Shown here: positions 45,025 through 53,621 of the stretch, one piece after another
Layout of the letters: the number at the start of each line of letters is the position of its first letter
How positions within the stretch are numbered: position 1 is the first letter of the stretch
Assembly: GCA_963813895.1 (NCBI GenBank)
Contig: CAWFAS010000004.1
Coordinates: 434,001-498,000, forward strand
From: DASZWJ01 sp963813895
GTDB lineage: Bacteria; Pseudomonadota; Gammaproteobacteria; JAURND01
Reading direction: 5' to 3'
DNA: 64,000 bases
Program-made: the position numbers and the translations under genes
Notes under the pieces: generated by a model
What the model saw: only the letters and a program-made list of their open reading frames with translations
Told to the model about the DNA's origin: nothing
Databases searched by the model: none

Positions 45025-46431
45025 TCACACCCCAGCCTCAATCATACGCCTTAATTTAGGCGCCAACAAAATCAAACAAAAAGCTACAAATAAAGTAAAC
45101 CCGGAAATGAAAACAAATTGGCTCACATATGGTATACCTGAAATCGGTAAAATTTGATCCACCGTCTCCGATAATTTAGCAAGTAAACTACTAACATAAC
45201 CACCCATGCCAATAAATAAAAACCAGCATCCCATCATAGTTGTTTTCATTCCGGGCGGCGTTATATCGCTGACAGCTGTGTAAATGGCGGGTACGATTAC
45301 CACCTCTCCGGCACTCAACAATAGAATTCCTAAAATTAACCCTAACACAATAAAATTTGTCGCAGCAGCAAAAGCAAAGCAGGCGATTCCTAAAGCGCCG
45401 AGCAAGATCCCCACGGCCAGTTTATAAACCACCAGCAATTTTATTCCTCGCGATCTCAATTTGAACAAGGAATAAGTAATTAGTGGTGCCTGCAACAGCA
45501 CAAAAAGACAATATAGCGTACTGAAGGTACTAGCCGGTACTTTTGTAGAAATGACGCCCTGCTGAATTTTAGATTGTAAAAATAAAGTGATAGTCGTACC
45601 AATCTGCATACCAGCCGCAAAATAAAACATGCCAAAGAAACTGATAACTAACAATGCCAGCAATCGCTGACGAATCACGCCTTTATGTTTAATAATCATC
45701 AAAAATATATAGCTGATACTAGCAGCAAAAAATATTCCCACTACAACATTTAACGAACCAGAATAATAAAATGGCAAACTCAGCAATAGACAGCCTATAA
45801 TCAGAGCCAGATAGATTAACTGAACCTGTTTGATTTTTATTTTAAAACGTTGGGAATTATCTTCACAGCTTCGCCAATTAAATAAGAATAAAACCAGCCC
45901 CATGCTAAGACCTATAGCGCTGCATAAAAAGCCCATATTCCAGCCGATCGCATAAACTACAAAACCATACACTAGCGGGCCCAAACTGCCACCGAGATTG
46001 ACAGCCAAATATAACCAAGTAAATCCCGCCTCTTTACGTGCTGCCCCTTCAGGATACAGTGTACCCACCAAATGAGTTGCCGTACTTTTATAAAGACCTG
46101 AACCCACTAAGGAAGTGGCCAAACCTAGACAGAAAAAATATCGATGATAAGAAATGAGTAACAAATTACCTACAATATTTAACAACCCGCCTAACAGCAA
46201 AGTGTTGCGACTACCTAACCATTTATCTCCCAATACCCCACCCATAATCGGAATGGCATAAGTAAAAGCAGCATAAGCTCCATATAATAAAATACTTTCA
46301 CCGCGAGGTAATTTAAATACCTGCATGAAATACAAAACTAAAATAGTTTGTGTGCCATAATAGCTAAATGTATCCCACAATTTGCCAAAAGAAAGAATCC
46401 ATAAAGTCTTGGGGTGCTTAAATAATTCCAT
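45025..46431 (-). CDS. POT/PTR-family proton-peptide symporter
   Basis: 468 residues with about 12-14 hydrophobic segments, inner membrane. The opening WILSFGKLWDTFSYYGTQTI occupies the place of the conserved ExxERFxYYG motif. YYG is kept, but the first two Glu and the Arg are changed (GKLWDTFSYYG). Later motifs fit the family: AFTYAIPIMGGVLGDKWLGS and a GSGLYKSTATHLVG segment. These transporters usually import di- and tripeptides. Loss of the E-x-x-E-R residues may alter proton coupling or the substrate. A truncated relative lies at 8501-8880. Confidence 0.85.
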   Translation of the reverse strand: MELFKHPKTLWILSFGKLWDTFSYYGTQTILVLYFMQVFKLPRGESILLYGAYAAFTYAIPIMGGVLGDKWLGSRNTLLLGGLLNIVGNLLLISYHRYFFCLGLATSLVGSGLYKSTATHLVGTLYPEGAARKEAGFTWLYLAVNLGGSLGPLVYGFVVYAIGWNMGFLCSAIGLSMGLVLFLFNWRSCEDNSQRFKIKIKQVQLIYLALIIGCLLLSLPFYYSGSLNVVVGIFFAASISYIFLMIIKHKGVIRQRLLALLVISFFGMFYFAAGMQIGTTITLFLQSKIQQGVISTKVPASTFSTLYCLFVLLQAPLITYSLFKLRSRGIKLLVVYKLAVGILLGALGIACFAFAAATNFIVLGLILGILLLSAGEVVIVPAIYTAVSDITPPGMKTTMMGCWFLFIGMGGYVSSLLAKLSETVDQILPISGIPYVSQFVFISGFTLFVAFCLILLAPKLRRMIEAGV

Positions 46432-46482
46432 GTGTTTGTTTGCCGGTTTGTAATATGACAGAATACAGCCTAATTATTAACT

Positions 46483-46775
46483 ATACCCGATACACTTAGG
46501 ATTGCGGTGTTAGAGTAGTCCAGCTTGTGCTGAGATTTATGAAGTACATCCTGTACTTCACCCTTCGGGCCGCTGTCGCGTTCAAATTTGTTCCTACAAA
46601 TTTGTGTTCGATCTGATTGAGTAAAAACGCAGGAATAGTCGACTTGTCGTCCCGGCATGGAAGCCGGGACGACTATGTCGGTTATTCTTATTTCGAGTTT
46701 TTACGATTGAAGATCGGACGAAGATCAGTGCAAGATGGGCTGCTCTAACACCGCAATCCTAAGTGTATCGGGTAT
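46483..46775. mobile_element. MITE-like element with ATACCCGATACAC termini
   Basis: About 293 bp with imperfect terminal inverted repeats of roughly 50 bases (ATACCCGATACACTTAGGAT... at both ends). Inside are two smaller hairpins: GTACATCCTGTAC and CCCGGC/GCCGGG. It has no coding capacity. The unit is flanked by TA-rich sequence, as expected for Tc1/IS630-like insertion. Short single ends occur at 3757, 24446, 39012 and 51953. Confidence 0.8.
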
Positions 46776-46821
46776 TATACAATACCAATAGCAGAAGAAC
46801 ACCCCACTTAAGGATAATACA

Positions 46822-47496
46822 ATGGAAGAAACCCAAACCAAGACCTGGCAAACCGTCCTGGCTTATGAAAAACACCAGCCCTATTTTCAAAAAATTCTTG
46901 ATTTTCTTAAAACAGAACAGGCTACCGGCAAAAAAATCTATCCTAAATCTGCCGATATTTTTAACGCGTTTAAATACACTCCATTTGAAAATGTCAATGT
47001 CGTGATCATCGGTCAAGACCCTTATCATGGAGCTAATCAGGCACATGGTTTGTGTTTTTCGGTCCAACCGGGCATTGCTACTCCACCCTCCTTACATAAT
47101 ATTTTTCTGGAACTGCAAACTGATCTCGCCAACCCCTTACCCTCTCACGGTTGCCTGGAAAAATGGGCTAAACAAGGTGTTTTACTATTAAATGCTGTAT
47201 TAACTGTAGAGTCTGGCAAGCCTCAGTCACACGCCAATATAGGTTGGGAAACTTTTACTGATAAAGTGATTCATATTTTGAACGAAGAAAAAGAAGGTGT
47301 GATTTTCTTATTGTGGGGATCCTCAGCACAGCGCAAAGGGCAATTTATAGATGCCTCCAAACATCATATCCTCAAAGCGCCCCATCCCTCACCTCTATCA
47401 GCTCATCGCGGTTTTTTGGGTTGCCGACATTTTTCTGCTACCAATCAATTATTAAAACAACAGGGTAAACCGGAAATTGACTGGAGTTTGGATTAG
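46822..47496 (+). CDS. ung: Uracil-DNA glycosylase
   Basis: 224 residues, family 1. The active-site loop GQDPYH is at 64-69, with D66 as general base. LLLNAVLTVESGKPQSH is the uracil-binding region, and HPSPLSAHRGFLGC contains the catalytic His and the DNA-intercalating leucine loop. It removes uracil from DNA. The gene is alone, directly after a MITE-like element that may supply or disturb its promoter. The start at 46822 gives a normal-length protein. Confidence 0.96.
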   Translation: MEETQTKTWQTVLAYEKHQPYFQKILDFLKTEQATGKKIYPKSADIFNAFKYTPFENVNVVIIGQDPYHGANQAHGLCFSVQPGIATPPSLHNIFLELQTDLANPLPSHGCLEKWAKQGVLLLNAVLTVESGKPQSHANIGWETFTDKVIHILNEEKEGVIFLLWGSSAQRKGQFIDASKHHILKAPHPSPLSAHRGFLGCRHFSATNQLLKQQGKPEIDWSLD

Positions 47497-47513
47497 ATTG
47501 TATTTCTTTATTT

Positions 47514-47707
47514 GTAACTATTCAGCATATTAACCAAAGAGCCAATAGAAACCGCCCCCATCCTAACCTTCCCCCGCAAGCGGGGGAAGGAACTGTTGGG
47601 CAGAAAACTAAAAGTCCGCTCCTTATAGTCCCTTCCCCCGCAAGCGGGGGAAGGTTAGGATGGGGGCGGTTTCTATTGGCTCTTTGGTTAATATGCTAAA
47701 TAGTTAT
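47514..47707. repeat. Family A palindrome with GTAACTATTCAGCATATT end
   Basis: About 190 bp, almost fully palindromic. The ends are GTAACTATTCAGCATATTAA and complement, the inner arms AACCAAAGAGCCAATAGAAA and GCCCCCATCCTAACCTTCCC. This is the best preserved long family A copy and shows the terminal motif shared with other families. Confidence 0.92.
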
Positions 47708-47948
47708 GTTTATTTTAAGTTGTTTTACCAAACGTCTTTTATACATAGACCTTTAATCCCCGCCAGCTGGCGGGGGCACCCTATCCTCACCCAGAAACTC
47801 CCGTTACATTAGGATCCATTGCCACAGACATGCCCCCCCTACGCCTTCTAATCAGCTATTGACCCAACCCCCCAATAAATACGGTATTTAATATCACCAA
47901 CAATCATGCTACAAATATTCATCAGATCATTAAAATAGAGTGCTTATA

Positions 47949-49934
47949 ATGAATTGGCTTTCTCAAACCACACGTTTTTTACAATTAGATCTACCTCTCG
48001 GTAAAGAAACATTAATGCCTATTAACTTTTCAGGCAGTGAAACTTTATCGCAGCCTTTTAATTTCAGCCTGCAGGCCATTTCGGATAATATCAATATCGA
48101 CCCCGCAGCTATCCTCGGCAAACCCATTACCCTTAGCATCCACACCAATGATCGCGGTCTAATCCGCTACTTCAATGGCTACGTTACTAAATTCCACGCC
48201 GAGCAAGTGGTTGAAGGCAACCGCTATTACCGCGCAGAAATTCAACCCTGGCTATCCTTCCTAAATTTCAGCAGTGACTGCCAAGTGTTCCAGCAAAAAA
48301 CGGTCGTGCAAATCGCCGAAGCAATCTTTAAACAATTCAAGTTTACCCACTTTGACACTACCGGGCTGTCAAACTCCTACAAACCTCGCAACTATTGCGT
48401 CCAATACCGTGAAACGTCATTACATTTTCTCTCACGATTATTTCAAGAAGAAGGTATTTATTATTTCTTTAAGCATGAAGACGGCAAACACACCCTGATG
48501 CTGGCTGATTCACCAACCGCCATCAAACCTGCCACCGACGCATTGGCGGTTTATACCGCAGGCTCCCATCAAGCCCCAGCTATTACTCAGTTCACGCGCC
48601 AATATCAGTTCTACAGTGGCAAGGCCGCCCACACCGACTATAATCATACAACGCCGGATAATTCACTGCATGCCCAACAACAAGGCAGCGCTAAACTAAA
48701 AGCAGCTGAAAATTACGAACAATTTGATTACCCCGGTCTATATGAAGACAACAGCAGCGGTAATTCACGCGCACAACAGCGCTTCGAAGCCCAAGAGGCG
48801 CAATATGATTCACTTCACGGGAAAAGTAATTACGTCAGTTTCAGTTGCGGCTCTAAATTCTCCATAGAAAACGCTCCCGCTGCCAGCGACAACGGCGATT
48901 ACGCCATCACCACCGTCATGCACTACGCCACTGATGGCAGCTACTTGCACGACGATACAGGCAACCAATCTTATTACAATACCTTCATCTGCATCCCCGC
49001 CACTACTCCCTACCAATCCTCAATCCATTACCATAAACCCCTCGTCCATGGCGCCCAATCAGCATGGGTGGTCGGTGGACCTAATGAAGAACTGGAAACC
49101 AGTGATTACGGGCAAGTTAAAGTCCAATTCCATTGGGATAGAAAGGGCAAGAAAGATGAATACAGCTCCTGCTGGCTACGCGTTGCGCAGCTATGGGCAG
49201 GCAAAAACTGGGGCGCCTTATTTATCCCCCGTATCGGCCAGGAAGTCTTAGTGCATTTTTTAGAAGGCGATCCTGATCGACCGGTGATCATGGGCACAGT
49301 TTACAATGCAGATAATATGCCCCCCTACTCTTTACCAGGCTCACAGTCACGCAGCGGCATACGCACTTCTTCTACCAAAGGCGCAGCTGCAGATGAATAT
49401 AATGAACTGTATTTTGAAGACCGGCATAACTCTGAAGAAATTTATATTCAGGCGCAGAAAGATTTTAATAAGCTGGTGAAGAACAATCTTGGGGTGAAGG
49501 TGCAGAATGATCATACTCATGTGACCAAACATGATTCAAGCATCACCGTGGGCAATGATCATAGCCACACCACAAGCAATAACTCAACAGTTAGCGTCGG
49601 ACATGATTTTATGCATAGCACTGCAAATAACTCTTTTGTCAGTGTAAGCCAAAACTATACTCAGTCTACTGGTAGTAATTCTACGCATACAGTAGCCAAA
49701 GATTACAGCCATGAAACAGGTAATAATGCTACTCAAATTGTCGGCAACGATTATACCCACCTTACCGGAAACAGCGTTAATCAAGATATAGCTCAAAATT
49801 TAAATATCACCATTGGAAATACTGGCACGATGCAAGCAAAGCAATCCATCACCCTACGAGTAGGGGGAAATAGTTTATTAATTAACATGAAAGGTATTTT
49901 CATTAATGGAACAGAAGTAAAAGTGAATGAATAA
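47949..49934 (+). CDS. vgrG: Type VI secretion spike protein VgrG
   Basis: About 661 residues. The N-terminal gp27-like part begins MNWLSQTTRFLQLDLPLGKE, followed by SFSLQ-type strands and YCVQYRETSLHFLSRLFQEE. Then comes the gp5-like OB-fold with KVQFHWDRKGKKDEYSSCWL, PRIGQEVLVHFLEGDPDRPV and NADNMPPY. From about residue 500 there are degenerate repeats (VGNDHSHTTSNNSTVSVGHD and similar) that build the triangular beta-spike. There is no extra C-terminal toxin domain, so cargo likely rides on the PAAR protein downstream. A GTG start at 47940 is also possible. No other type VI core genes are in the window. Confidence 0.95.
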   Translation: MNWLSQTTRFLQLDLPLGKETLMPINFSGSETLSQPFNFSLQAISDNINIDPAAILGKPITLSIHTNDRGLIRYFNGYVTKFHAEQVVEGNRYYRAEIQPWLSFLNFSSDCQVFQQKTVVQIAEAIFKQFKFTHFDTTGLSNSYKPRNYCVQYRETSLHFLSRLFQEEGIYYFFKHEDGKHTLMLADSPTAIKPATDALAVYTAGSHQAPAITQFTRQYQFYSGKAAHTDYNHTTPDNSLHAQQQGSAKLKAAENYEQFDYPGLYEDNSSGNSRAQQRFEAQEAQYDSLHGKSNYVSFSCGSKFSIENAPAASDNGDYAITTVMHYATDGSYLHDDTGNQSYYNTFICIPATTPYQSSIHYHKPLVHGAQSAWVVGGPNEELETSDYGQVKVQFHWDRKGKKDEYSSCWLRVAQLWAGKNWGALFIPRIGQEVLVHFLEGDPDRPVIMGTVYNADNMPPYSLPGSQSRSGIRTSSTKGAAADEYNELYFEDRHNSEEIYIQAQKDFNKLVKNNLGVKVQNDHTHVTKHDSSITVGNDHSHTTSNNSTVSVGHDFMHSTANNSFVSVSQNYTQSTGSNSTHTVAKDYSHETGNNATQIVGNDYTHLTGNSVNQDIAQNLNITIGNTGTMQAKQSITLRVGGNSLLINMKGIFINGTEVKVNE

Positions 49935-49954
49935 TCGCACTCTCCTCTAGCTTA

Positions 49955-50116
49955 GGCTTTGTTGAATAATTCATTTAACCATTGCAGGAAAGCACTGTAT
50001 CCCCTCTCCCCTTGCGTGAGAGGGAACATAGAGTTTTGGATAGTTAGGAAGAAAATTATTCAACAAAGCACCTTGCGGGAGAAGGGAATCCATCTGGGAA
50101 TTATTCAACAACGCCT
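49955..50116. repeat. Family B palindrome inside the VgrG-PAAR unit
   Basis: Ends GGCTTTGTTGAATAATTC and AATTATTCAACAAAGC (49955-50069), with a second GGAATTATTCAACAACGCC end near 50098-50116. The centre is a hairpin of CCTCTCCCC type. It lies between vgrG and the PAAR gene. Confidence 0.85.
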
Positions 50117-50165
50117 CTAGCTTACGACAAGATAATTAAGAGAATACAACTGAAAGGAAATTTTT

Positions 50166-51047
50166 ATGACAAAATCACCTGCCCGAATAAAAGATCGAGT
50201 CATTAACCCTTACCATGGAGATGGGTTAATTGACTCAGGCAATCCTACCGTCACTTTTGAAGGGCAACCTATCGCTTGTGCAGGTGATTACGCAATATTT
50301 GAGGATGGCGTTCAAGGAGTTATCATCGAAGGAAATGCCTGCGTGATGGTTAATGGAAAACGCATTGCCTTGTTAGGCGATAACACTCTATTGAATGGAG
50401 TGATATGCAAGGGTGCCAAAACTATACAGGTTAAGGAAGGTAAGCCTTTTGTATTCCTTGGAGCAAATGTACATATTGGAAAAAATGTTTCATTCAATTG
50501 CCGGTCAGATACAACCGTTGCTGACGCTAAGAAAGAAGATGAAGAATATATTTATTATGTGGTGAATTCTATTGGGGGGAAAGTAACGTTAGCAACGTTT
50601 GGGGTATGGCAAATATTGGACTCCATTGCAAACATTGATCTGGGCGAGTATTTTGAAGAGGATCGCTGGGAAGAAGATCCAGAAGAAGGTGGAATTAGTA
50701 ATGCGGGTCGCCCAAAAGCAGCAACAGTTACTATTATTGCAGCAGCCGCAAATGAAGCAAATCAAATTAGCATGCGACAGGAGCTTATATCCAAGATTAA
50801 ATTATTGCATCCCATAACAAAATCCCACATAACAACTTCAGCCGGTGAATTATTAAAAGCGGTATATAACGTATATGACGCTGAAGTTTATAGCGCAAGA
50901 TTATATGATATTAATCCTATTGGGATCTACAAAGATCCGGATTATCAATTTGAAATAAAAAAAATAATGACCGGACCTTCACTTGTTCAAACCCCTAAAA
51001 ATGGCTATCACTGGGAATCATTATTTATTTGGGTAGTTAAAAAATGA
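50166..51047 (+). CDS. PAAR-domain protein with C-terminal extension (T6 effector)
   Basis: 293 residues. The N-terminal 100 residues are PAAR-like, with repeated short turns (SGNPTVTFEGQPIACAGD, IIEGNACVMVNGKRIALLGD), and would cap the VgrG spike tip. The next 190 residues do not belong to PAAR: an acidic patch (EDRWEEDPEEGG), then a helical, basic domain ending HWESLFIWVVKK. This is the typical place of a type VI toxin domain. I do not recognise the fold or a catalytic motif. AAAGGA precedes the ATG. The stop overlaps the Sel1 gene start (ATGA), so the two are co-translated. A toxin with its immunity protein is the natural reading, though unproven. Confidence 0.75.
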   Translation: MTKSPARIKDRVINPYHGDGLIDSGNPTVTFEGQPIACAGDYAIFEDGVQGVIIEGNACVMVNGKRIALLGDNTLLNGVICKGAKTIQVKEGKPFVFLGANVHIGKNVSFNCRSDTTVADAKKEDEEYIYYVVNSIGGKVTLATFGVWQILDSIANIDLGEYFEEDRWEEDPEEGGISNAGRPKAATVTIIAAAANEANQISMRQELISKIKLLHPITKSHITTSAGELLKAVYNVYDAEVYSARLYDINPIGIYKDPDYQFEIKKIMTGPSLVQTPKNGYHWESLFIWVVKK

Positions 51048-51883
51048 AGCTTATCCAAAAAAAATATTTTTTCCTTTTTATATTCATTTTTTTCATTTCG
51101 TTAATATGGATTCTTCTTTCAAAAGCCAATAATTATAACTCCAATTTAATCGAAAAATATGAGGATGCTATGAATAATGGTTACCTTATTTGTCCTAAAC
51201 CGAATAAACCACCTATTTACGATAATCTACAAAAAGAATTTTCACTGTATTTAACAAAAGCCAAACAAAATGATGCAAAGGGACAATTTATTGTAGGATT
51301 TGCTTACCTTAACGGTTTGGGCACCTCCATCAATATAGATCAAGGTGAGCATTGGCTTTATAGATCTGCATCCCAAGGATATGCGCCAGCAGAAGCTCTC
51401 TATGGATTTACTTTATTGCAGAAGACGAAGCATCTAGGAATGAATTCTCAAAAAAATAAAATATTACACCAGCAAGAGTTTCAAGAGCCTTTAAAATGGT
51501 TGAAACAATCAGCATTACAAGGCGACAAAACAGGCAAATTTTCTTTAGGCATCTACTATCTCGATACTGACAATTACAATGAAGGGATACGTATCCTGAA
51601 TGAATTAGCGACCCAAGGAAATGATGCTATATCTGCCACTACACAAGTTGTATTAGGTGATATGAGTTTTCATGGCGACGGCTCCGTCCAAGAACTAACG
51701 CAAGCAATTAATTGGTATAAAAAAGCTCTGAAGCAAAAACCACCCATAATTTATGCTGCAGAAGCAATGATAGCAATGCAGTTTATATATTCTTCACCCG
51801 GTGATTTATATGATGAAAAGCAAGCGGCCTACTGGGAAAAAAGACATGCTGAGTTTATAAAAATACTTAGTTGTGGGGTTTAA
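51044..51883 (+). CDS. Membrane-anchored Sel1-repeat protein, likely immunity
   Basis: 279 residues. One N-terminal hydrophobic segment (about 7-25, KKYFFLFIFIFFISLIWILL) serves as signal anchor. A periplasmic-side domain with Sel1-like repeats follows (KGQFIVGFAYLNGLGTSINI, GDMSFHGDGSVQELTQAINW). The start overlaps the PAAR gene stop by ATGA. Sel1-type proteins are known as immunity factors for some type VI phospholipase effectors, which supports an immunity role; a loading adaptor is the alternative. The gene is intact and ends before the short repeat at 51953. Confidence 0.7.
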   Translation: MKLIQKKYFFLFIFIFFISLIWILLSKANNYNSNLIEKYEDAMNNGYLICPKPNKPPIYDNLQKEFSLYLTKAKQNDAKGQFIVGFAYLNGLGTSINIDQGEHWLYRSASQGYAPAEALYGFTLLQKTKHLGMNSQKNKILHQQEFQEPLKWLKQSALQGDKTGKFSLGIYYLDTDNYNEGIRILNELATQGNDAISATTQVVLGDMSFHGDGSVQELTQAINWYKKALKQKPPIIYAAEAMIAMQFIYSSPGDLYDEKQAAYWEKRHAEFIKILSCGV

Positions 51884-51952
51884 GTAGATCTGCTGGGTCA
51901 CCTCAACAAATCTACTCAAACCGTCTTGCATTAAAAACAAACAAATGTACAA

Positions 51953-51981
51953 TATACCCGATACACTTAGGATTTCGGTGT
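51953..51981. repeat. Short ATACCCGATACAC unit
   Basis: A 29-base unit ATACCCGATACACTTAGGAT ending TTCGGTGTAT, like those at 3757, 24446 and 39012. It lies between the Sel1 gene and the next methyltransferase. Confidence 0.65.
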
Positions 51982-52066
51982 ATCCATAAAAAGGTTGCAA
52001 GATTATCAGAAAACAATTGCTATTATTTTTTCTTGTTACCAATGACGTACAAATAAGGAAATCCTA

Positions 52067-52879
52067 ATGAATAAGCCCGATGAATATGTACTAAAAGTAG
52101 GCGCACAGGCTGCAGATAGACTACATTTATTAGATGAAATTTATGGACCCTATACCCGAGAATTTTTAATAAAAGTTGGGTTATCAGCTAATTTACAGAT
52201 TCTCGAAGTGGGTTGTGGAACTGGCAATACAGCTTGTTGGCTTGCTGAACAATTAGGTGAGCATGGAAATGTGACTGGCGTAGATATTAGTTCTGCGCAA
52301 ATTGAATTAGCCAGACAGCAAGCTAGTTCCAGAAAAATAAAAAACATTCAATTCAAGGTACTTTCTGCGTCTGATCTTCATGAACTTGATAATCAATTTG
52401 ATTTAGTTTTTTCCCGGTTTTTGTTAGTTCACTTAAGTGAACCAACCAAAGCATTGCAAGCAATGTATGAGCGGGTCAAGCCGCAAGGTATTTTAGCTTG
52501 TGATGAACAATTTTTAGCAGCAGCTCGGAGCTACCCCTATTCAAAAGCTTTTAATGATTCTATGCAACTTGCCTATAAGATTGTTAGAAATAAAGGCTTA
52601 GATTATGATTTTGGAGCGCGACTATATACAGAATTTAAAAAATTAAATTTAAATCGCATTCAGATACAAGCCATTCAACCGGTATTATTTCATTCATCGC
52701 AAAAAATTATTTGGCCGATGTTTTTTCAAGAAGCAGAAAATGCTTTTTTAGGGTCACAGGAGATCACTCAAATAGAATGGGATACACTGCTAAACGAACT
52801 TAGAAAAATTGTTGCTAGCGAAGACTACTATTTTTTACCTATGCAGAATTTCCAAGTCTGGGGCAAAAAACAGAACTGA
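52067..52879 (+). CDS. Class I SAM-dependent methyltransferase
   Basis: 270 residues, Methyltransf_25/31-like. Motif I is ILEVGCGTG (45-53), then GVDISSAQIELARQQ and FDLVFSRFLLVHLSE. The last third (about 170-270) is a lid-like helical region (FNDSMQLAYKIVRNKGLDYD), common in small-molecule methyltransferases. The substrate is unknown. The 3' end overlaps by 41 bases the end of the ankyrin gene on the other strand, so the transcripts are antisense there. It is a different family member from the one at 42725. Confidence 0.88.
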   Translation: MNKPDEYVLKVGAQAADRLHLLDEIYGPYTREFLIKVGLSANLQILEVGCGTGNTACWLAEQLGEHGNVTGVDISSAQIELARQQASSRKIKNIQFKVLSASDLHELDNQFDLVFSRFLLVHLSEPTKALQAMYERVKPQGILACDEQFLAAARSYPYSKAFNDSMQLAYKIVRNKGLDYDFGARLYTEFKKLNLNRIQIQAIQPVLFHSSQKIIWPMFFQEAENAFLGSQEITQIEWDTLLNELRKIVASEDYYFLPMQNFQVWGKKQN

Positions 52880-53546
52880 TATTATTTATGCTACTATATT
52901 TTTCGTCATCTTGACCTTTTTGGCCAATTTCCTTGGTAAGTCCTGGGTATGTGGAAGAATTGGATCTGGAGCTGGAACTTGAATTTGATAAAACAGTGTG
53001 CTGGCTAGTAGTTTTAAGATCACTGTCATAATTTTTAACTCTGGATTCTTGTATGCTAGCCAAAAGTAACTCAATTAATTCATCGCGTCGGTTGTACTCT
53101 TTAGGATTCTGATCCAGAATAAAAGAAAATAAATGAGAAGTTGTATCATTAAAATCAGCTATTGCACCCTTACCCAATAAGAATTTAATCATTTCATATT
53201 GAATGTCAGAATCACCTGTATAAACTGCAGCACCTGTCAATGGACTTACTGCTTGACCATCATTTAAAACCAGCAGGTGATTTACAGGAGCCCCGCTAGC
53301 AACGAGACGTGCCATAGTTTCCAGTTTCCCATTTCGAGCCGCATTATATAAAGCCAAAGCTCTTGAATCATCTCCTTGTTTTAGTGATTCAATCTCTTTT
53401 TTATACTTGTCCATTCTCTCCGACCATGCTATAAAATCCTCAATGCTTTCCGTCGGACTTTTAATTTTTTTTTCAACACTGGGGGCTATTTTTGAAGGTT
53501 CATCAGAATTTTTGGCTTGAGATTTTTCATCTTTTATATCAGTCAT
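52839..53546 (-). CDS. Ankyrin-repeat protein
   Basis: 235 residues. A charged N-terminus (TDIKDEKSQAKNSDEPSKIA) is followed by two to three ankyrin units from about residue 60: ALYNAARNGKLETMARLVAS, then GAPVNHLLV, SPLTGAAVYTGDSDIQYEMI and FLLGKGAIADFND. The tail is Ser-rich. There is no signal peptide. Ankyrin proteins of this size are often effectors in Legionellales, but a cytoplasmic role cannot be excluded. Unlike the copy at 4207 it is intact. Confidence 0.8.
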   Translation of the reverse strand: MTDIKDEKSQAKNSDEPSKIAPSVEKKIKSPTESIEDFIAWSERMDKYKKEIESLKQGDDSRALALYNAARNGKLETMARLVASGAPVNHLLVLNDGQAVSPLTGAAVYTGDSDIQYEMIKFLLGKGAIADFNDTTSHLFSFILDQNPKEYNRRDELIELLLASIQESRVKNYDSDLKTTSQHTVLSNSSSSSRSNSSTYPGLTKEIGQKGQDDEKYSSINNISSVFCPRLGNSA

Positions 53547-53621
53547 GGATATTTACCTCGCATTCTTATTTTATAAGGGACTTTGGCAAAAACATCACTG
53601 GTTTATTAAGAAAATATTAAG

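Noticed and set aside
46470..46658. 62-codon minus-strand frame in the MITE
   Set aside because: It is entirely inside the palindromic element and has no coding signal.
48274..49251. Alternative-frame open stretches within vgrG
   Set aside because: They lie fully inside a well-supported VgrG coding frame and have no domain signature.
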